In this document: one piece after another, positions 43,686 to 52,891 of the stretch
Numbering within the stretch: position 1 is the stretch's first letter
Layout of the letters: each line of letters starts with the position of its first letter
DNA from: Cacconaster sp045599325
GTDB taxonomy: Bacteria > Bacteroidota > Bacteroidia > Bacteroidales > UBA932
Assembly (NCBI GenBank): GCA_045599325.1
Contig: JAZRVT010000049.1
Span: forward strand, 1-63,869
DNA length: 63,869 nt
Reading direction: 5' to 3'
Notes under the pieces: generated by a model
What the model was told of the DNA's origin: nothing
Databases searched by the model: none
What the model saw: the letters and a program-made list of their open reading frames with translations, nothing else
Translations under genes and position numbers: made by a program

Positions 43686-44647
43686 TATTTTCTGTCAAGT
43701 CTGATAAGGACCGGGAGATGGTCGCTGTAACCCCCGGCGAACGAATTGCCGTACCAGCTGCGCTTGGGGGCCCCCTTCTTCATCATGAAGTTGCGCCTGA
43801 ATATCTCGCCGTAGTGGTGCTGGTCGATCTTTGTGATGCGGAGCCCCTTGACACCCGGCCAGGCTGGGAGAAGGTTGTGGGAGACCACGATGTTGTCGTA
43901 GAGCACCCAGCGGTGATTGTGGAGGCTGGTGCCGCGGCCCTCTTCCTCGAGCGCCCAGAACGGGTTGAAATACTCCCCTTCCGGCACATTGAAAGGCGAC
44001 TTGCGGGCCTTGAGAAGCAGCGCCAGCGACTCGTCCGAAGGGCGGTCGTTCATATCCCCCAGGACAATGACCTTGATGTCGGGATACTGTTTCCTCAGTT
44101 CCGCAGCGTGGTCGCGGACTGTCTCGGCGCCGGCGCGGCGGAAACCTGCCGAAGAGGCCACCCCCGTACGGCGGGAGAGGAAATGGCAGACATAGATGGC
44201 GAACATCTCCCCGTCGAGCGACCCCCAGGCGGCCAGTATGTCGCGGCCTATGTACTCGCGGCCGCTGCGGAGCACCAGCTTCACTGGCTCGCACCCCTGG
44301 AGGGTGAACTTGTCAGGCCGGTAGAGCAGCCCCACGTCAACCCCGCGCTTGTCATTGGATTCGAAGTGGACGCACTTGTAGTGTGCACCGGACATCCTCT
44401 TCTGGGAGGCGAGGTCCTTGATGACCTTGAGGTTCTCGATCTCCGACAGGCCCACGAGGACCGGGAATCCGTTGTAGGCGGAGGAGACTGCAGAGAAGAC
44501 TTCGCTCAGATTGGAAAGCTTCTCCAGATACTTGTCCTTCGTCCACCTCTTCACCCCCTCCGGAGTGAACTCGGCGTCGTCAGTCTTCGGATCGTCTATG
44601 GTGTCATAGAGATTCTCGAGATTATAGAACATTACCGTCAAAGCCAT
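43685..44647 (-). CDS. Endonuclease/exonuclease/phosphatase family protein
   Basis: 320 residues from the ATG at 44647, with EEP motifs VMFYNLENL, VGLSEIEN (metal Glu), LGDMNDRPSDE and a terminal YSDHLPV. An alternative TTG/GTG start near 44704 would add a hydrophobic stretch resembling a signal peptide, so location (cytoplasm or envelope) is uncertain. A TATATTTG box at 44659-44652 ends 4 nt before the ATG, which favours the shorter, leaderless version. It is first in the EEP-HAD-EEP operon. Confidence 0.82.
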   Translation of the reverse strand: MALTVMFYNLENLYDTIDDPKTDDAEFTPEGVKRWTKDKYLEKLSNLSEVFSAVSSAYNGFPVLVGLSEIENLKVIKDLASQKRMSGAHYKCVHFESNDKRGVDVGLLYRPDKFTLQGCEPVKLVLRSGREYIGRDILAAWGSLDGEMFAIYVCHFLSRRTGVASSAGFRRAGAETVRDHAAELRKQYPDIKVIVLGDMNDRPSDESLALLLKARKSPFNVPEGEYFNPFWALEEEGRGTSLHNHRWVLYDNIVVSHNLLPAWPGVKGLRITKIDQHHYGEIFRRNFMMKKGAPKRSWYGNSFAGGYSDHLPVLIRLDRK

Positions 44648-44651
44648 AGCA

Positions 44652-44659
44652 CAAATATA
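44652..44659 (-). promoter_or_regulatory. -7 box of the EEP-HAD-EEP operon, candidate leaderless promoter
   Basis: TATATTTG on the minus strand followed by TGCT and the ATG at 44647. Confidence 0.45.
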
Positions 44660-44760
44660 GGCAAAAAGGAGTAAAACGGCCTGCAAAGTCGCATATTTCA
44701 CCAAAATTAGTTATCTTAGCGAGTTATTTATAATTTGCACTATTTTACACTTTAACTGAA

Positions 44761-45747
44761 ATGTACGAACAACTGCTGAATCTCGACCCTGTCAAGATCA
44801 ATTTTTCCGCAGGGGGAATGCGAATCATCAACATAGTCCTCGCCTTTGTAATGTTCGGCGTGGCTCTCGGCATCAAGCCGTCAATGTTCAAGAAAGTGTT
44901 CACCAAGCCAAAGTCGGTGATCCTGGGCGCCTGCAGCCAGCTTATCTGCCTGCCCGCCATCACTTTCCTCGTCGTCCTCATCTTCAAGAACAACATCACA
45001 CCTATGGTGGCTATGGGAATGATTCTGGTGGCATCCTGCCCGGGCGGCAACATCTCCAACTTCATGACCCAGCTTTCCAAGGGCAACTCCGAGCTTAGTG
45101 TCTCGCTGACAGCGATCAGCACCACTCTCTCACCGGTGATGACCCCGTTCAACTTCGCATTCTGGGGCGGACTCTACGTGCGATACCTCAACAAACACGC
45201 GGCAGGCGCGCTCCAGCCGCTCGAGATTCCGTGGTGGGACGTCTTCACAACGGTGTTCATCCTCCTCGGCATTCCTCTGGCTCTCGGAATGCTGACCACC
45301 CACTACCTGCCGAAGGTGGCCCAGAAGATGAAGAAGCCTATGCAGTACTTCTCCATCATCTTCTTCCTTGCGATGGTCATCATGTCCTTCAGCAACAACT
45401 TCCACCTCTTCCTCCAGTATATCTGGTATGTCTTCTTCATAGTGCTCATCCACAACTTCCTCGCTCTCTCGACAGGATGGACTATGGGTTCCCTGGGCAA
45501 GCTCCCTCGCAAGGACCGCCGCACCCTCACCATCGAGACAGGCATTCAGAACTCGGGGCTCGGCCTCGTGCTGCTCTTCAACCCGAAGATATTCCCTCCT
45601 GACCTGATGAACGGCGGAATGCTCTTCATCACCGCCTGGTGGGGAATCTGGCACATCATATCCGGTCTCACCGTTTCGTTCATCTTCAACCGCGCCGATG
45701 CGCGCCAGATGGCGAGACTGAAAGCAGAAAGGGCGGCAAATGAGTGA
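44761..45747 (+). CDS. Bile acid:sodium symporter (BASS) family transporter
   Basis: 328 residues with about nine membrane helices. The signature SCPGGNISNFMT lies at 92-103 with KGN following, and a TGIQNSGLG-type block (ETGIQNSGLGL) lies in the C-terminal half. This is closer to the standard BASS pattern than the gene at 707. It moves an organic anion with sodium; bile acid is possible but not shown. It overlaps the acyltransferase gene by 8 nt and heads a plus-strand string of seven closely spaced genes. Confidence 0.88.
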   Translation: MYEQLLNLDPVKINFSAGGMRIINIVLAFVMFGVALGIKPSMFKKVFTKPKSVILGACSQLICLPAITFLVVLIFKNNITPMVAMGMILVASCPGGNISNFMTQLSKGNSELSVSLTAISTTLSPVMTPFNFAFWGGLYVRYLNKHAAGALQPLEIPWWDVFTTVFILLGIPLALGMLTTHYLPKVAQKMKKPMQYFSIIFFLAMVIMSFSNNFHLFLQYIWYVFFIVLIHNFLALSTGWTMGSLGKLPRKDRRTLTIETGIQNSGLGLVLLFNPKIFPPDLMNGGMLFITAWWGIWHIISGLTVSFIFNRADARQMARLKAERAANE

Positions 45748-47035
45748 GAAGGCCATATACGCTGACAGCCTCGGATATATGCTGCTCCACCGCGTGGCGG
45801 CGCAGTATGTCCACGGCTCTTTCCGCCACTATGTCTGCACCGGCCTCGAGAATATCCCGAAGGACGGCGAGGTCATCTTCACGCCGAACCACTGCGATGC
45901 GCTGATGGACCCTCTGGCAGTCGTGGTGATGGACCGGGAGAAGAAGGTCTTTGTGGCAAGGGCCGACATCTTCAAGAAGCCGGCGGTGCGCAAGATCCTG
46001 AATTTCCTCAAGATAATGCCCATCAACCGCATCCGCGACGGCCTCCGCAGCGTGGTGAATGTCGAGGAAACCGTAAAAAAATCGATAGAAGTACTCAACA
46101 ATCGGGTCAAATTCTGCATCTTGCCTGAGGGCGCGCACCGCCCGATGCACAGCCTTCTGCCGATCGGGAAGGGAATCGCCCGCATCGCCTGCGGAGCCAA
46201 CCAGACGGCGCCCGGCGGAGACCACGTCTACATCGTGCCGGTGGGGTGCGAGTACGGAGACTACTACCGCTACCGCTCAACACTGCTGCTGCAGGTCGGC
46301 AAGCCGATAGATGTGACTGAATATATCGCCTGCCATCCGGAGCGTTCCGAGTTTGACCTGATGAGCGACATCCGCGAGATGACTGGAAATGCCATCAAGG
46401 AGCAGATAGTCTGGATTCCCGACGACGAGGACTACGCCGCCACCTGGGAGATAGCCCGCAACGTGAGCGGCACCATCCCCGAGAGGAAAGTCCACCAGCG
46501 CTTCCTGGCCAACAGGAGCGTGGTCAGCCGCATCGGCAGGATGCGCAGGGAGGAACCGGACAAGATACGCAGGATCTTTGACAAGGCGACTGATTTCGCC
46601 ACCAGAAGGAAGGCCGCTAAGGTGAGCATCCACTCTACCCACGCACACCCTGTGGCAGGCGCGCTGCTGACCACCCTGAAGGCGCTTGTGCTCCTGCCGC
46701 TGATGGCAGTGCTGGGCATCGCCTCCGCACCGGGCTGGGGCGCCGCAGAATACCTGGCATCCCGCGTCAAGGACAAGGTCTTCCGCAACTCGTTCCGCTG
46801 CGTGACCCTGCTCGCAGTCTGGACTCTCTGCCTGATTGCCTGGGCGGCGGTCCTCTTCTGCTGCTGCAAGTGGTACATCGCGCTGGCGGCACTGCTTTTG
46901 CTGCTTCCGGCCCCTTTGTGGACCTACGACTATATTGAGAACGCGCGCCGCTGCATCTCAGCCTGGAGATATCTCTTCAACAGGGACCTGCAGCAGAGCC
47001 ACAAGGATCTTATGAACGAAATAAAGAACATCTGA
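45740..47035 (+). CDS. 1-acyl-glycerol-3-phosphate acyltransferase-like (PlsC family) protein
   Basis: A 431-residue protein. The acyltransferase block shows TPNHCDALMDPLA (His51), GRADIFKK-like sequence, MPINRIRDG and LPEGAHRP, corresponding to the four PlsC motifs in the Bacteroidetes variant. Two or more hydrophobic helices lie near residues 300-395. It probably acylates a glycerophospholipid or related lipid at the inner membrane. It is longer than classical PlsC (about 240 residues) because of its C-terminal membrane region. It is followed after 1 nt by the Omp85-like gene. Confidence 0.83.
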   Translation: MSEKAIYADSLGYMLLHRVAAQYVHGSFRHYVCTGLENIPKDGEVIFTPNHCDALMDPLAVVVMDREKKVFVARADIFKKPAVRKILNFLKIMPINRIRDGLRSVVNVEETVKKSIEVLNNRVKFCILPEGAHRPMHSLLPIGKGIARIACGANQTAPGGDHVYIVPVGCEYGDYYRYRSTLLLQVGKPIDVTEYIACHPERSEFDLMSDIREMTGNAIKEQIVWIPDDEDYAATWEIARNVSGTIPERKVHQRFLANRSVVSRIGRMRREEPDKIRRIFDKATDFATRRKAAKVSIHSTHAHPVAGALLTTLKALVLLPLMAVLGIASAPGWGAAEYLASRVKDKVFRNSFRCVTLLAVWTLCLIAWAAVLFCCCKWYIALAALLLLLPAPLWTYDYIENARRCISAWRYLFNRDLQQSHKDLMNEIKNI

Positions 47036-47036
47036 T

Positions 47037-48350
47037 ATGAAAAGAGCATTGCTGACATTTGTGCTTCTGGCATCCTTCACGGCGCTTTCAGCCCAGGAGG
47101 CGGAATCTTCCGCAAAGAGTGCAGAAAGCAAGGAGGTCATCAAGAAGGGATTCTCCTTCGGAGGCATCCCGATAGTGGCGTTTGACCAGGACAAGGGATT
47201 ACAGTACGGCCTTATGTGCAACATCTACGACTTCGGCAAAGGGGAATGGTATCCGAACCCGCGCCAGCAGGTCTATCTCGAGGCCTCCTGGTTCACCAAG
47301 GGCTCGCAGCTCTACACCCTGACCTACGACAACCGCTTCCTGATCCCGGGGGTCAGGTTCTCGTTCGCCGCGCAGTTCATAAATGACAAGGGGCTCGACT
47401 TCTTCGGATTCAACGGATACCAGTCCTACTACGACGCATCGCTTCCAAGCGCCTACTACAGGATGAGCAGGAAGCTCCCTGTCGGCAAGATCGACTTCAC
47501 GGGCACCATCACCAAGCACCTCTACTGGAAGTTCGGATACCAGTTCAAGTACTTCATCCTTGACGAGTTCGAGGACACCGAAGGAAAGCTCGCCGGAATG
47601 CCTTACCAGTTCTCCCTCTATAAATGGTATCAGGAACTCGGCCTGATCTGCGCGGACGAGGCGCACGGAGGAATGTCGAGCGCCTGGAGGGCCGGCATTA
47701 TGTACGACAGCCGCGACGTGGAGAACGCCCCTTCAAAGGGCATCTGGGCCGAGGCAAGCTTCGAGTACGCACCCGCCTGGATGGGCACCAACAAGCCGTA
47801 CGGCAAATACTACGCAGCCTTCAGGCACTATATCCCTATTCCGAATGACAGGCTCGTCTTCGCAATGAGGGGCAACGTCCAGGGATACACCGGAACCCCT
47901 GCTTTCTATATGCTTCCTTTCGACTCAGTCATCGGCCCTTCTTACGACAAGGACGGTTTCGGTGGCTACCGCACCATACGCGGCGTGATGAGGAACCGTA
48001 TCCAGGGCCGCAGCGTCTGCTACTTCAACACAGAACTCCGCTGGAAGTTCATCAACCTCACAGTCGCGAAGCAGAATATCTCCCTCGGCCTGAACGCCTT
48101 CTTCGATGGAGGAAAGGTGCTCCAGAACTATGATACCGGCTGGAACAGCATCGAACAGCTGTCACCGGTGGTGCCGGACCAGCTGCGCAACTTCGGAAAG
48201 AACGCCGAGGCGTTCCATCTTGCAGCAGGTGCAGGATTCAGGTTCATAATGAACAAGAACTTCATCATCGCCGTGGAATACGGCAAGCCGTTCAACAGCC
48301 AGGACAACGCCAAGGGCGCGTTCTATGTGAACACCGGCTACCTCTTCTAG
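47037..48350 (+). CDS. BamA/TamA (Omp85)-like outer-membrane barrel without obvious POTRA domains
   Basis: A 437-residue protein. A signal peptide (about 1-19, LSAQ) is followed by a short linker and a 16-strand-type barrel, ending NTGYLF with a C-terminal aromatic residue. The GGYRTIRGVMRNRIQGRS block corresponds to the Omp85 VRGF/Y lid-lock motif, followed by NTELRW. It is too short to hold POTRA repeats. Such short Bacteroidetes barrels are of unknown function, perhaps surface-protein or lipid export. The tight link to an acyltransferase is suggestive. Confidence 0.78.
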   Translation: MKRALLTFVLLASFTALSAQEAESSAKSAESKEVIKKGFSFGGIPIVAFDQDKGLQYGLMCNIYDFGKGEWYPNPRQQVYLEASWFTKGSQLYTLTYDNRFLIPGVRFSFAAQFINDKGLDFFGFNGYQSYYDASLPSAYYRMSRKLPVGKIDFTGTITKHLYWKFGYQFKYFILDEFEDTEGKLAGMPYQFSLYKWYQELGLICADEAHGGMSSAWRAGIMYDSRDVENAPSKGIWAEASFEYAPAWMGTNKPYGKYYAAFRHYIPIPNDRLVFAMRGNVQGYTGTPAFYMLPFDSVIGPSYDKDGFGGYRTIRGVMRNRIQGRSVCYFNTELRWKFINLTVAKQNISLGLNAFFDGGKVLQNYDTGWNSIEQLSPVVPDQLRNFGKNAEAFHLAAGAGFRFIMNKNFIIAVEYGKPFNSQDNAKGAFYVNTGYLF

Positions 48351-48368
48351 ATATAAAACACATCACAT

Positions 48369-49844
48369 ATGAAAAGAAATCTGACACTCTTGCTGCTCTC
48401 GGCTGCGCTCCTGCTCACACAGGGGTGCCAGCAGCCTTACTTCGACCAGCTTGAAGAGCTGGCTGTAAGGGCCGAAGCCCTCTCCGGGCTGTGCGAACAG
48501 CTCAACAGAGATGTCGTCTCGCTCCAGCTGCTGGTCACAAGCCTTGACAGCAAGGATATGATCACAGGTGTGACCGAGCTCAAGGACGGCAGTACTGTCA
48601 AAGGTTACAAGATCAACTTCGTCAAGAACCCTTCGATCACCATAAGCAACGGATCCAACGGTCTGACCCCGCTCATCGGCAGCAAGAAGGACTACGACGA
48701 CGGAAACTATTACTGGACAATCCAGTACGGCGGCGGCAGCGTCGACTGGATCTACGACGACAACGGCAACCGTGTCCTCTCAGTCAGTGCCATACCTTTC
48801 ATCGCCATAAGGGACGGCAAATGGTGCTACACCTTCGACAACAGGAAATGGGTCGAGATCGGGTCCGCCAAGGCAGATGACGGCGACAGCATGTTCAAGT
48901 CCATCGACTGCTCCGCAGCGGACTATGTCGTCATCACAATGGCTGACGGCACTGTCTACAAGTTCCCGAAATATGCCGCCTTCAGAACCCTGCAGCAGGC
49001 CGTGGACACCGTCAACGCCAATGTCAGGGCCCTCACCGAACTCATCAGCGCTGCGGTGGACAAACTGGTCTGGATCGACGAGGTCAAGGCCGTGCTTGAC
49101 GGGAAGGACACCGTAGGCACTGCAGTGAAACTCTCCAACGGGAAGAAGTTCACCATTTACGACTGGACCGGCTCCCTCACTCCGGCCATATATTCAAAGA
49201 AAGCCGCAGACGGCAAGCTCTACTGGGCTGTCAAGTTCGGAGATATGCCGGAGCAGTGGATCCTCACCTCTACCGGAGAAAAGATCGCTGCGACCGCCAA
49301 GGATGTCGACACCCCGGTAGTCGGCGTCACAGTCGACCCCGACGACGGCAACTACTACTGGACAGTCTCCTACGGCAGCAGCACCGTGCTTCTCAGGGAA
49401 CTTGTTGACGGCTACTTCCAGCCTCACGCAAGAGACTCCGTCAGGAACAGCGCGTTCTCGTCTGTCAGGAATTATCCTGACTCACTGGTCGTAGTGCTCA
49501 AGGACGGTGTCACGAAGTTCCTGATGCCGATGAAATATTCCGTCGTGCTGACCGATGCCAATGGCAAGCAGATCCAGGGCACATTACCTATGATCCAGTC
49601 GGCGGGCGGAGCCACAGCGGCAGTCAGCTACCGCGCCTACGGCCCGTCGCCTGCACTGGTGGTCCTTGCCCAGGGCGGTTTCAGCGCAACAGCCTCAGGC
49701 ACCGGCAATGAAGGGAAGATACTGATCACAGCGCCTCCTGTATTCGGCAACAACCAGGGGAAGGTAGAAGCCATTTTCACCTTCTCCGACGGCACCGCGT
49801 CCAACACCGTAATCAAGGAAATCAACATAACAAAGGGACAGTAG
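48369..49844 (+). CDS. DUF4988 (PL29 N-terminal-type) repeat lipoprotein 1
   Basis: 491 residues. The lipobox ends LLTQGC (Cys20), followed by a predicted coiled coil (about 25-60). Three related units then follow, each built around TP-IG...DG-YYWT...W---D--G-KV, centred at encoded positions near 48680, 49190 and 49310. A C-terminal beta-sandwich (about 395-491) ends ITKGQ. The unit is that of the N-terminal domain of PL29-type lyases (DUF4988), but no polysaccharide lyase catalytic domain is present. It is likely a surface or periplasmic stalk-like protein. It lies 18 nt after the Omp85-like gene. Confidence 0.75.
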   Translation: MKRNLTLLLLSAALLLTQGCQQPYFDQLEELAVRAEALSGLCEQLNRDVVSLQLLVTSLDSKDMITGVTELKDGSTVKGYKINFVKNPSITISNGSNGLTPLIGSKKDYDDGNYYWTIQYGGGSVDWIYDDNGNRVLSVSAIPFIAIRDGKWCYTFDNRKWVEIGSAKADDGDSMFKSIDCSAADYVVITMADGTVYKFPKYAAFRTLQQAVDTVNANVRALTELISAAVDKLVWIDEVKAVLDGKDTVGTAVKLSNGKKFTIYDWTGSLTPAIYSKKAADGKLYWAVKFGDMPEQWILTSTGEKIAATAKDVDTPVVGVTVDPDDGNYYWTVSYGSSTVLLRELVDGYFQPHARDSVRNSAFSSVRNYPDSLVVVLKDGVTKFLMPMKYSVVLTDANGKQIQGTLPMIQSAGGATAAVSYRAYGPSPALVVLAQGGFSATASGTGNEGKILITAPPVFGNNQGKVEAIFTFSDGTASNTVIKEINITKGQ

Positions 49845-49845
49845 T

Positions 49846-51312
49846 ATGAAAAGACTTACCATCGCACTTACCTCTGCAGTCCTGATATTCCTTGCCGCAG
49901 GCTGCTACAACGAGATCGAGAACGACCTCGGGATGCTCGAACGCCGGATCTCCACTCTGGAGCAGAAATGCAGCCAGATGAACATTAATGTAGAATCTCT
50001 CAGGAAGATAGTCGAGACCGTCCAGGGATACGACTTCGTCACAGGTGTGATCACCCACCGCGGAATGGACAACAGCATCACCGGCTACACCATCGACTTC
50101 CTCCACTCCTCCCCTATCACACTCTACACCGGAACCGATGCCGACACCCCAGTGGTCGGCGTTCAGTATAACTACACCGACGGCCTTTACTACTGGACCA
50201 TCACCTTCCCGTCATCAGGCAAGACTGAGTACATCACCAACAACTTCGGGCAGAGGGTGCCGGCCACAGCCGCATCACCAGTCTTCAAGATAGAGAACGG
50301 CAACTGGCTCATCTCCTACGACCAGGGCGACATCTGGCACAATATGGGCAGAGCCACCGGCGAGGCCGGAGTCTCATTTGTGAAGAATGTGGTCAGCGCC
50401 GGGGACTTCATCCAGTTCAACTTCCTCGACAACACTTCCATCAAGCTTCCTACCTGGGACAGCTACCAGGCCCTTGTGTCGTCGATGGAGAAGGCTGAGT
50501 CCAATATAAAGACCCTCAACACCCTTTATGAGGCCCTGACGAAGAAGGTCTATGCAGCGGATGTCATCCCTCTCATCGAAGGAAACCAGACCATCGGCTA
50601 CAAGATTGTCCTCTCCGACGGCACCGAAATGCCGTTCTACAACGGAGTCGCCGACAACGTGCCGGAACTCGGCGCCTCCCGCGACCCGAAGAACCCTTCC
50701 GACCCCGCCTTCTACTGGACAGTGAAGTATCCGGGGGCGGCCGGCCCGGAATGGATCCTTGCAGACGGTGCGAAGATCAAGGCCGAAGCATCCGACGGAG
50801 TGGAGGTCAAGCTTGACTTCTACCAGTACGACGGCATCTATTACTGGGCCGTGCGCTACGGAGACAATGAGCCTCAGCCGCTCCTCTACAAGGGGACTAT
50901 GGTCAGAGCAAGCGCAACCGCCCCGGAAGCCGTCATCTCGAACGTCCAGGTCACCGCATCGGAGGTGAAGATCACAACGGCGAAGGGAGAGACTGTCTCC
51001 ATCCCGAGATATCCGGAGATTAAGGTCACATTCTCAGCCCCGGTCAAGAACAACAGCGAAATGAATATGTTTGCCGGATCCTCGGCTGCATTCCTCTGCA
51101 CCATCGGAGAAACGACTGAGAACTATTCTATCCTGGTAACAGGGTCCGAAGGATTCTCAGTCTCTGAAATCCCTTCCGGCAACGACGGCTGGATCATTAT
51201 GGTGCAGTCCCCGTCCGGTATGAAACGCGGAGAGAAAGGAACCATCAATCTGATTATCTCTGACGGCAGGGGAAATATGAAGAACTGCGTGATAACGGTA
51301 ATCTGCAATTAA
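49846..51312 (+). CDS. DUF4988 (PL29 N-terminal-type) repeat lipoprotein 2
   Basis: 488 residues. The lipobox ends FLAAGC (Cys20), followed by a strong heptad coiled coil (about 25-60: LGMLERRISTLEQK). Three DG-YYWT-type units follow (around TPVVGVQYNY, DPAFYWTVKY and DGIYYWAVRY), then a C-terminal beta-sandwich. It is a tandem paralogue of the genes on both sides; the intergenic gap to gene 1 is a single base. Function unknown. Confidence 0.75.
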   Translation: MKRLTIALTSAVLIFLAAGCYNEIENDLGMLERRISTLEQKCSQMNINVESLRKIVETVQGYDFVTGVITHRGMDNSITGYTIDFLHSSPITLYTGTDADTPVVGVQYNYTDGLYYWTITFPSSGKTEYITNNFGQRVPATAASPVFKIENGNWLISYDQGDIWHNMGRATGEAGVSFVKNVVSAGDFIQFNFLDNTSIKLPTWDSYQALVSSMEKAESNIKTLNTLYEALTKKVYAADVIPLIEGNQTIGYKIVLSDGTEMPFYNGVADNVPELGASRDPKNPSDPAFYWTVKYPGAAGPEWILADGAKIKAEASDGVEVKLDFYQYDGIYYWAVRYGDNEPQPLLYKGTMVRASATAPEAVISNVQVTASEVKITTAKGETVSIPRYPEIKVTFSAPVKNNSEMNMFAGSSAAFLCTIGETTENYSILVTGSEGFSVSEIPSGNDGWIIMVQSPSGMKRGEKGTINLIISDGRGNMKNCVITVICN

Positions 51313-51317
51313 GGAGG
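51311..51317 (+). promoter_or_regulatory. Unusually strong Shine-Dalgarno site for DUF4988 lipoprotein 3
   Basis: AAGGAGG overlaps the stop codon of the preceding gene and sits 8 nt before the ATG at 51326. Most genes in this window lack any such motif. Confidence 0.6.
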
Positions 51318-51325
51318 ATTGAAAA

Positions 51326-52876
51326 ATGAAAAGGATCTCACTGTTCATTGCATCTCTGACCATCTTCGCCGCATCCCTTGCCGGATGCACCGGCGAGCTC
51401 AAGCAGCAGATAAAGGAACTTAACGACATAGTCTCATCGCTGGAGGACCAGGTCGCGTCACTCACGTCATATATGGCCTCCGTGTCTGAAATGGTCAAGG
51501 CGCTCGAAAGCAACGAGCATATCAAGGACATCACAAAACTGACCACAAGCGAGGGCACTTCATACGTGATCACCTTCACGAGCAACACCACCATCACCCT
51601 CCGCGACGGAGTCAACGGCAAGACCCCTCTCCTCGGAGTCCAGTATGACCCGGACAGGGAGGCATACTTCTGGACGATTCAGGACGGTCCTCAAGGCACT
51701 CCGGTCTATCTGAAGGACTCCTACGGCCAGAAAGTCCGCGCCAGCAGCAACGTCCCTGAGATGAAGATCGAAGACAAATACTGGTGGATCAGTTATGACA
51801 GGGGCGTCTCCTGGACCAAGCTCTACGAGGCCCAGGGCACCGACGGCACTTCGGTATTCAAGAAGATAGACACCTCCGACCCTGACTATGTGATGTTCAC
51901 CCTCGCGGACGGCAACGTTATGGCCATCCCTACTGAGAGGGCATTCAAGGAACTCTCCGCGAAATGCACAGACATCACGAACCAGCTCAGTTCCTTCACA
52001 GAACTCATCACAGGGCTCGACAGCAGGATCTTCATCTCCTCGGTAGCGGAGATAGAAGAAGATGGGAAAACAGCGGGCTGGCGCCTTTCCCTTGAGAACG
52101 GGAAGACCCTGACCTTGATGAGCGGAAAGAACTCCACTGACTCAATACAGCTTGGAGCCAGGAAAGACACAGACGGCAAGTATTACTGGACTATCGCCAC
52201 CAAAGTCGGGGAAACCCCTTCCTGGCTGCTTGACAACGGCAAAAAGGTTCCTGTGGCGCCATCCGGTGATTCACCTGTGATCGGCATCAAGGACTCCGTC
52301 GGAATCCTCTATTTCACTGTAAAGCACACAGGCCGTGAAGAAGAGTGGATGCGCGGAGCTGACGGCAACAAGGTCCAGGCCACCAATCTCGCCGGATTCA
52401 AGATCATCGAGTCAGTTGACACATCGGACCCTTCAAAGGTTGTGATAACTCTTGGAGACGGGAATGTGGTGACTCTGCCAAGGAAAGTTGACCGGATTCT
52501 CACCCTCAGCCTCTCATCAAAGACAGACTCGATTTCGGTGAACAAGGCATACTCCTTCAGTGCGAAGGTGAGCGACACACTTGTCCGCAGCAAGCCTTTC
52601 GGCAATTTCAATGACTACCGTGACAGCGTGAAGCTGGATCTGAAAGCCATCGCCGTGGACCGCGGCTATGTGACATCCGTCAAGGCCGCCTCTTTCGATA
52701 CTGTCAAGGTTGACAAGAACAAGTATCTCTACACCGTAACCTACACGGTCAGCTTCAACAGCGGTTCAGCCACCGGATGGAAGCCGTTCAGCGAGCCGCG
52801 CTTCGCCGTCTTTTTGACCTGGGCGGAAGACCGCACCATAATGAAGACCATATCCTTTATATGTAAGGAAAATTAA
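51326..52876 (+). CDS. DUF4988 (PL29 N-terminal-type) repeat lipoprotein 3
   Basis: 516 residues. The lipobox ends ASLAGC (Cys20), followed by a coiled coil (about 22-60: LKQQIKELNDIVSSLEDQ). Three repeat units follow (TPLLGVQYDPDREAYFWT, LGARKDTDGKYYWT and SPVIGIKDSVGILYFT), then a C-terminal beta-rich domain (about 390-516). It lies 15 nt before the histidine kinase gene, so a sensor-partner role is possible. Confidence 0.75.
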   Translation: MKRISLFIASLTIFAASLAGCTGELKQQIKELNDIVSSLEDQVASLTSYMASVSEMVKALESNEHIKDITKLTTSEGTSYVITFTSNTTITLRDGVNGKTPLLGVQYDPDREAYFWTIQDGPQGTPVYLKDSYGQKVRASSNVPEMKIEDKYWWISYDRGVSWTKLYEAQGTDGTSVFKKIDTSDPDYVMFTLADGNVMAIPTERAFKELSAKCTDITNQLSSFTELITGLDSRIFISSVAEIEEDGKTAGWRLSLENGKTLTLMSGKNSTDSIQLGARKDTDGKYYWTIATKVGETPSWLLDNGKKVPVAPSGDSPVIGIKDSVGILYFTVKHTGREEEWMRGADGNKVQATNLAGFKIIESVDTSDPSKVVITLGDGNVVTLPRKVDRILTLSLSSKTDSISVNKAYSFSAKVSDTLVRSKPFGNFNDYRDSVKLDLKAIAVDRGYVTSVKAASFDTVKVDKNKYLYTVTYTVSFNSGSATGWKPFSEPRFAVFLTWAEDRTIMKTISFICKEN

Positions 52877-52891
52877 AGTGCTTCCCGAAAA

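Noticed and set aside
48369..52876. Active polysaccharide lyases (PL29)
   Set aside because: Only the DUF4988-type repeat unit is recognisable; no lyase catalytic domain is visible.
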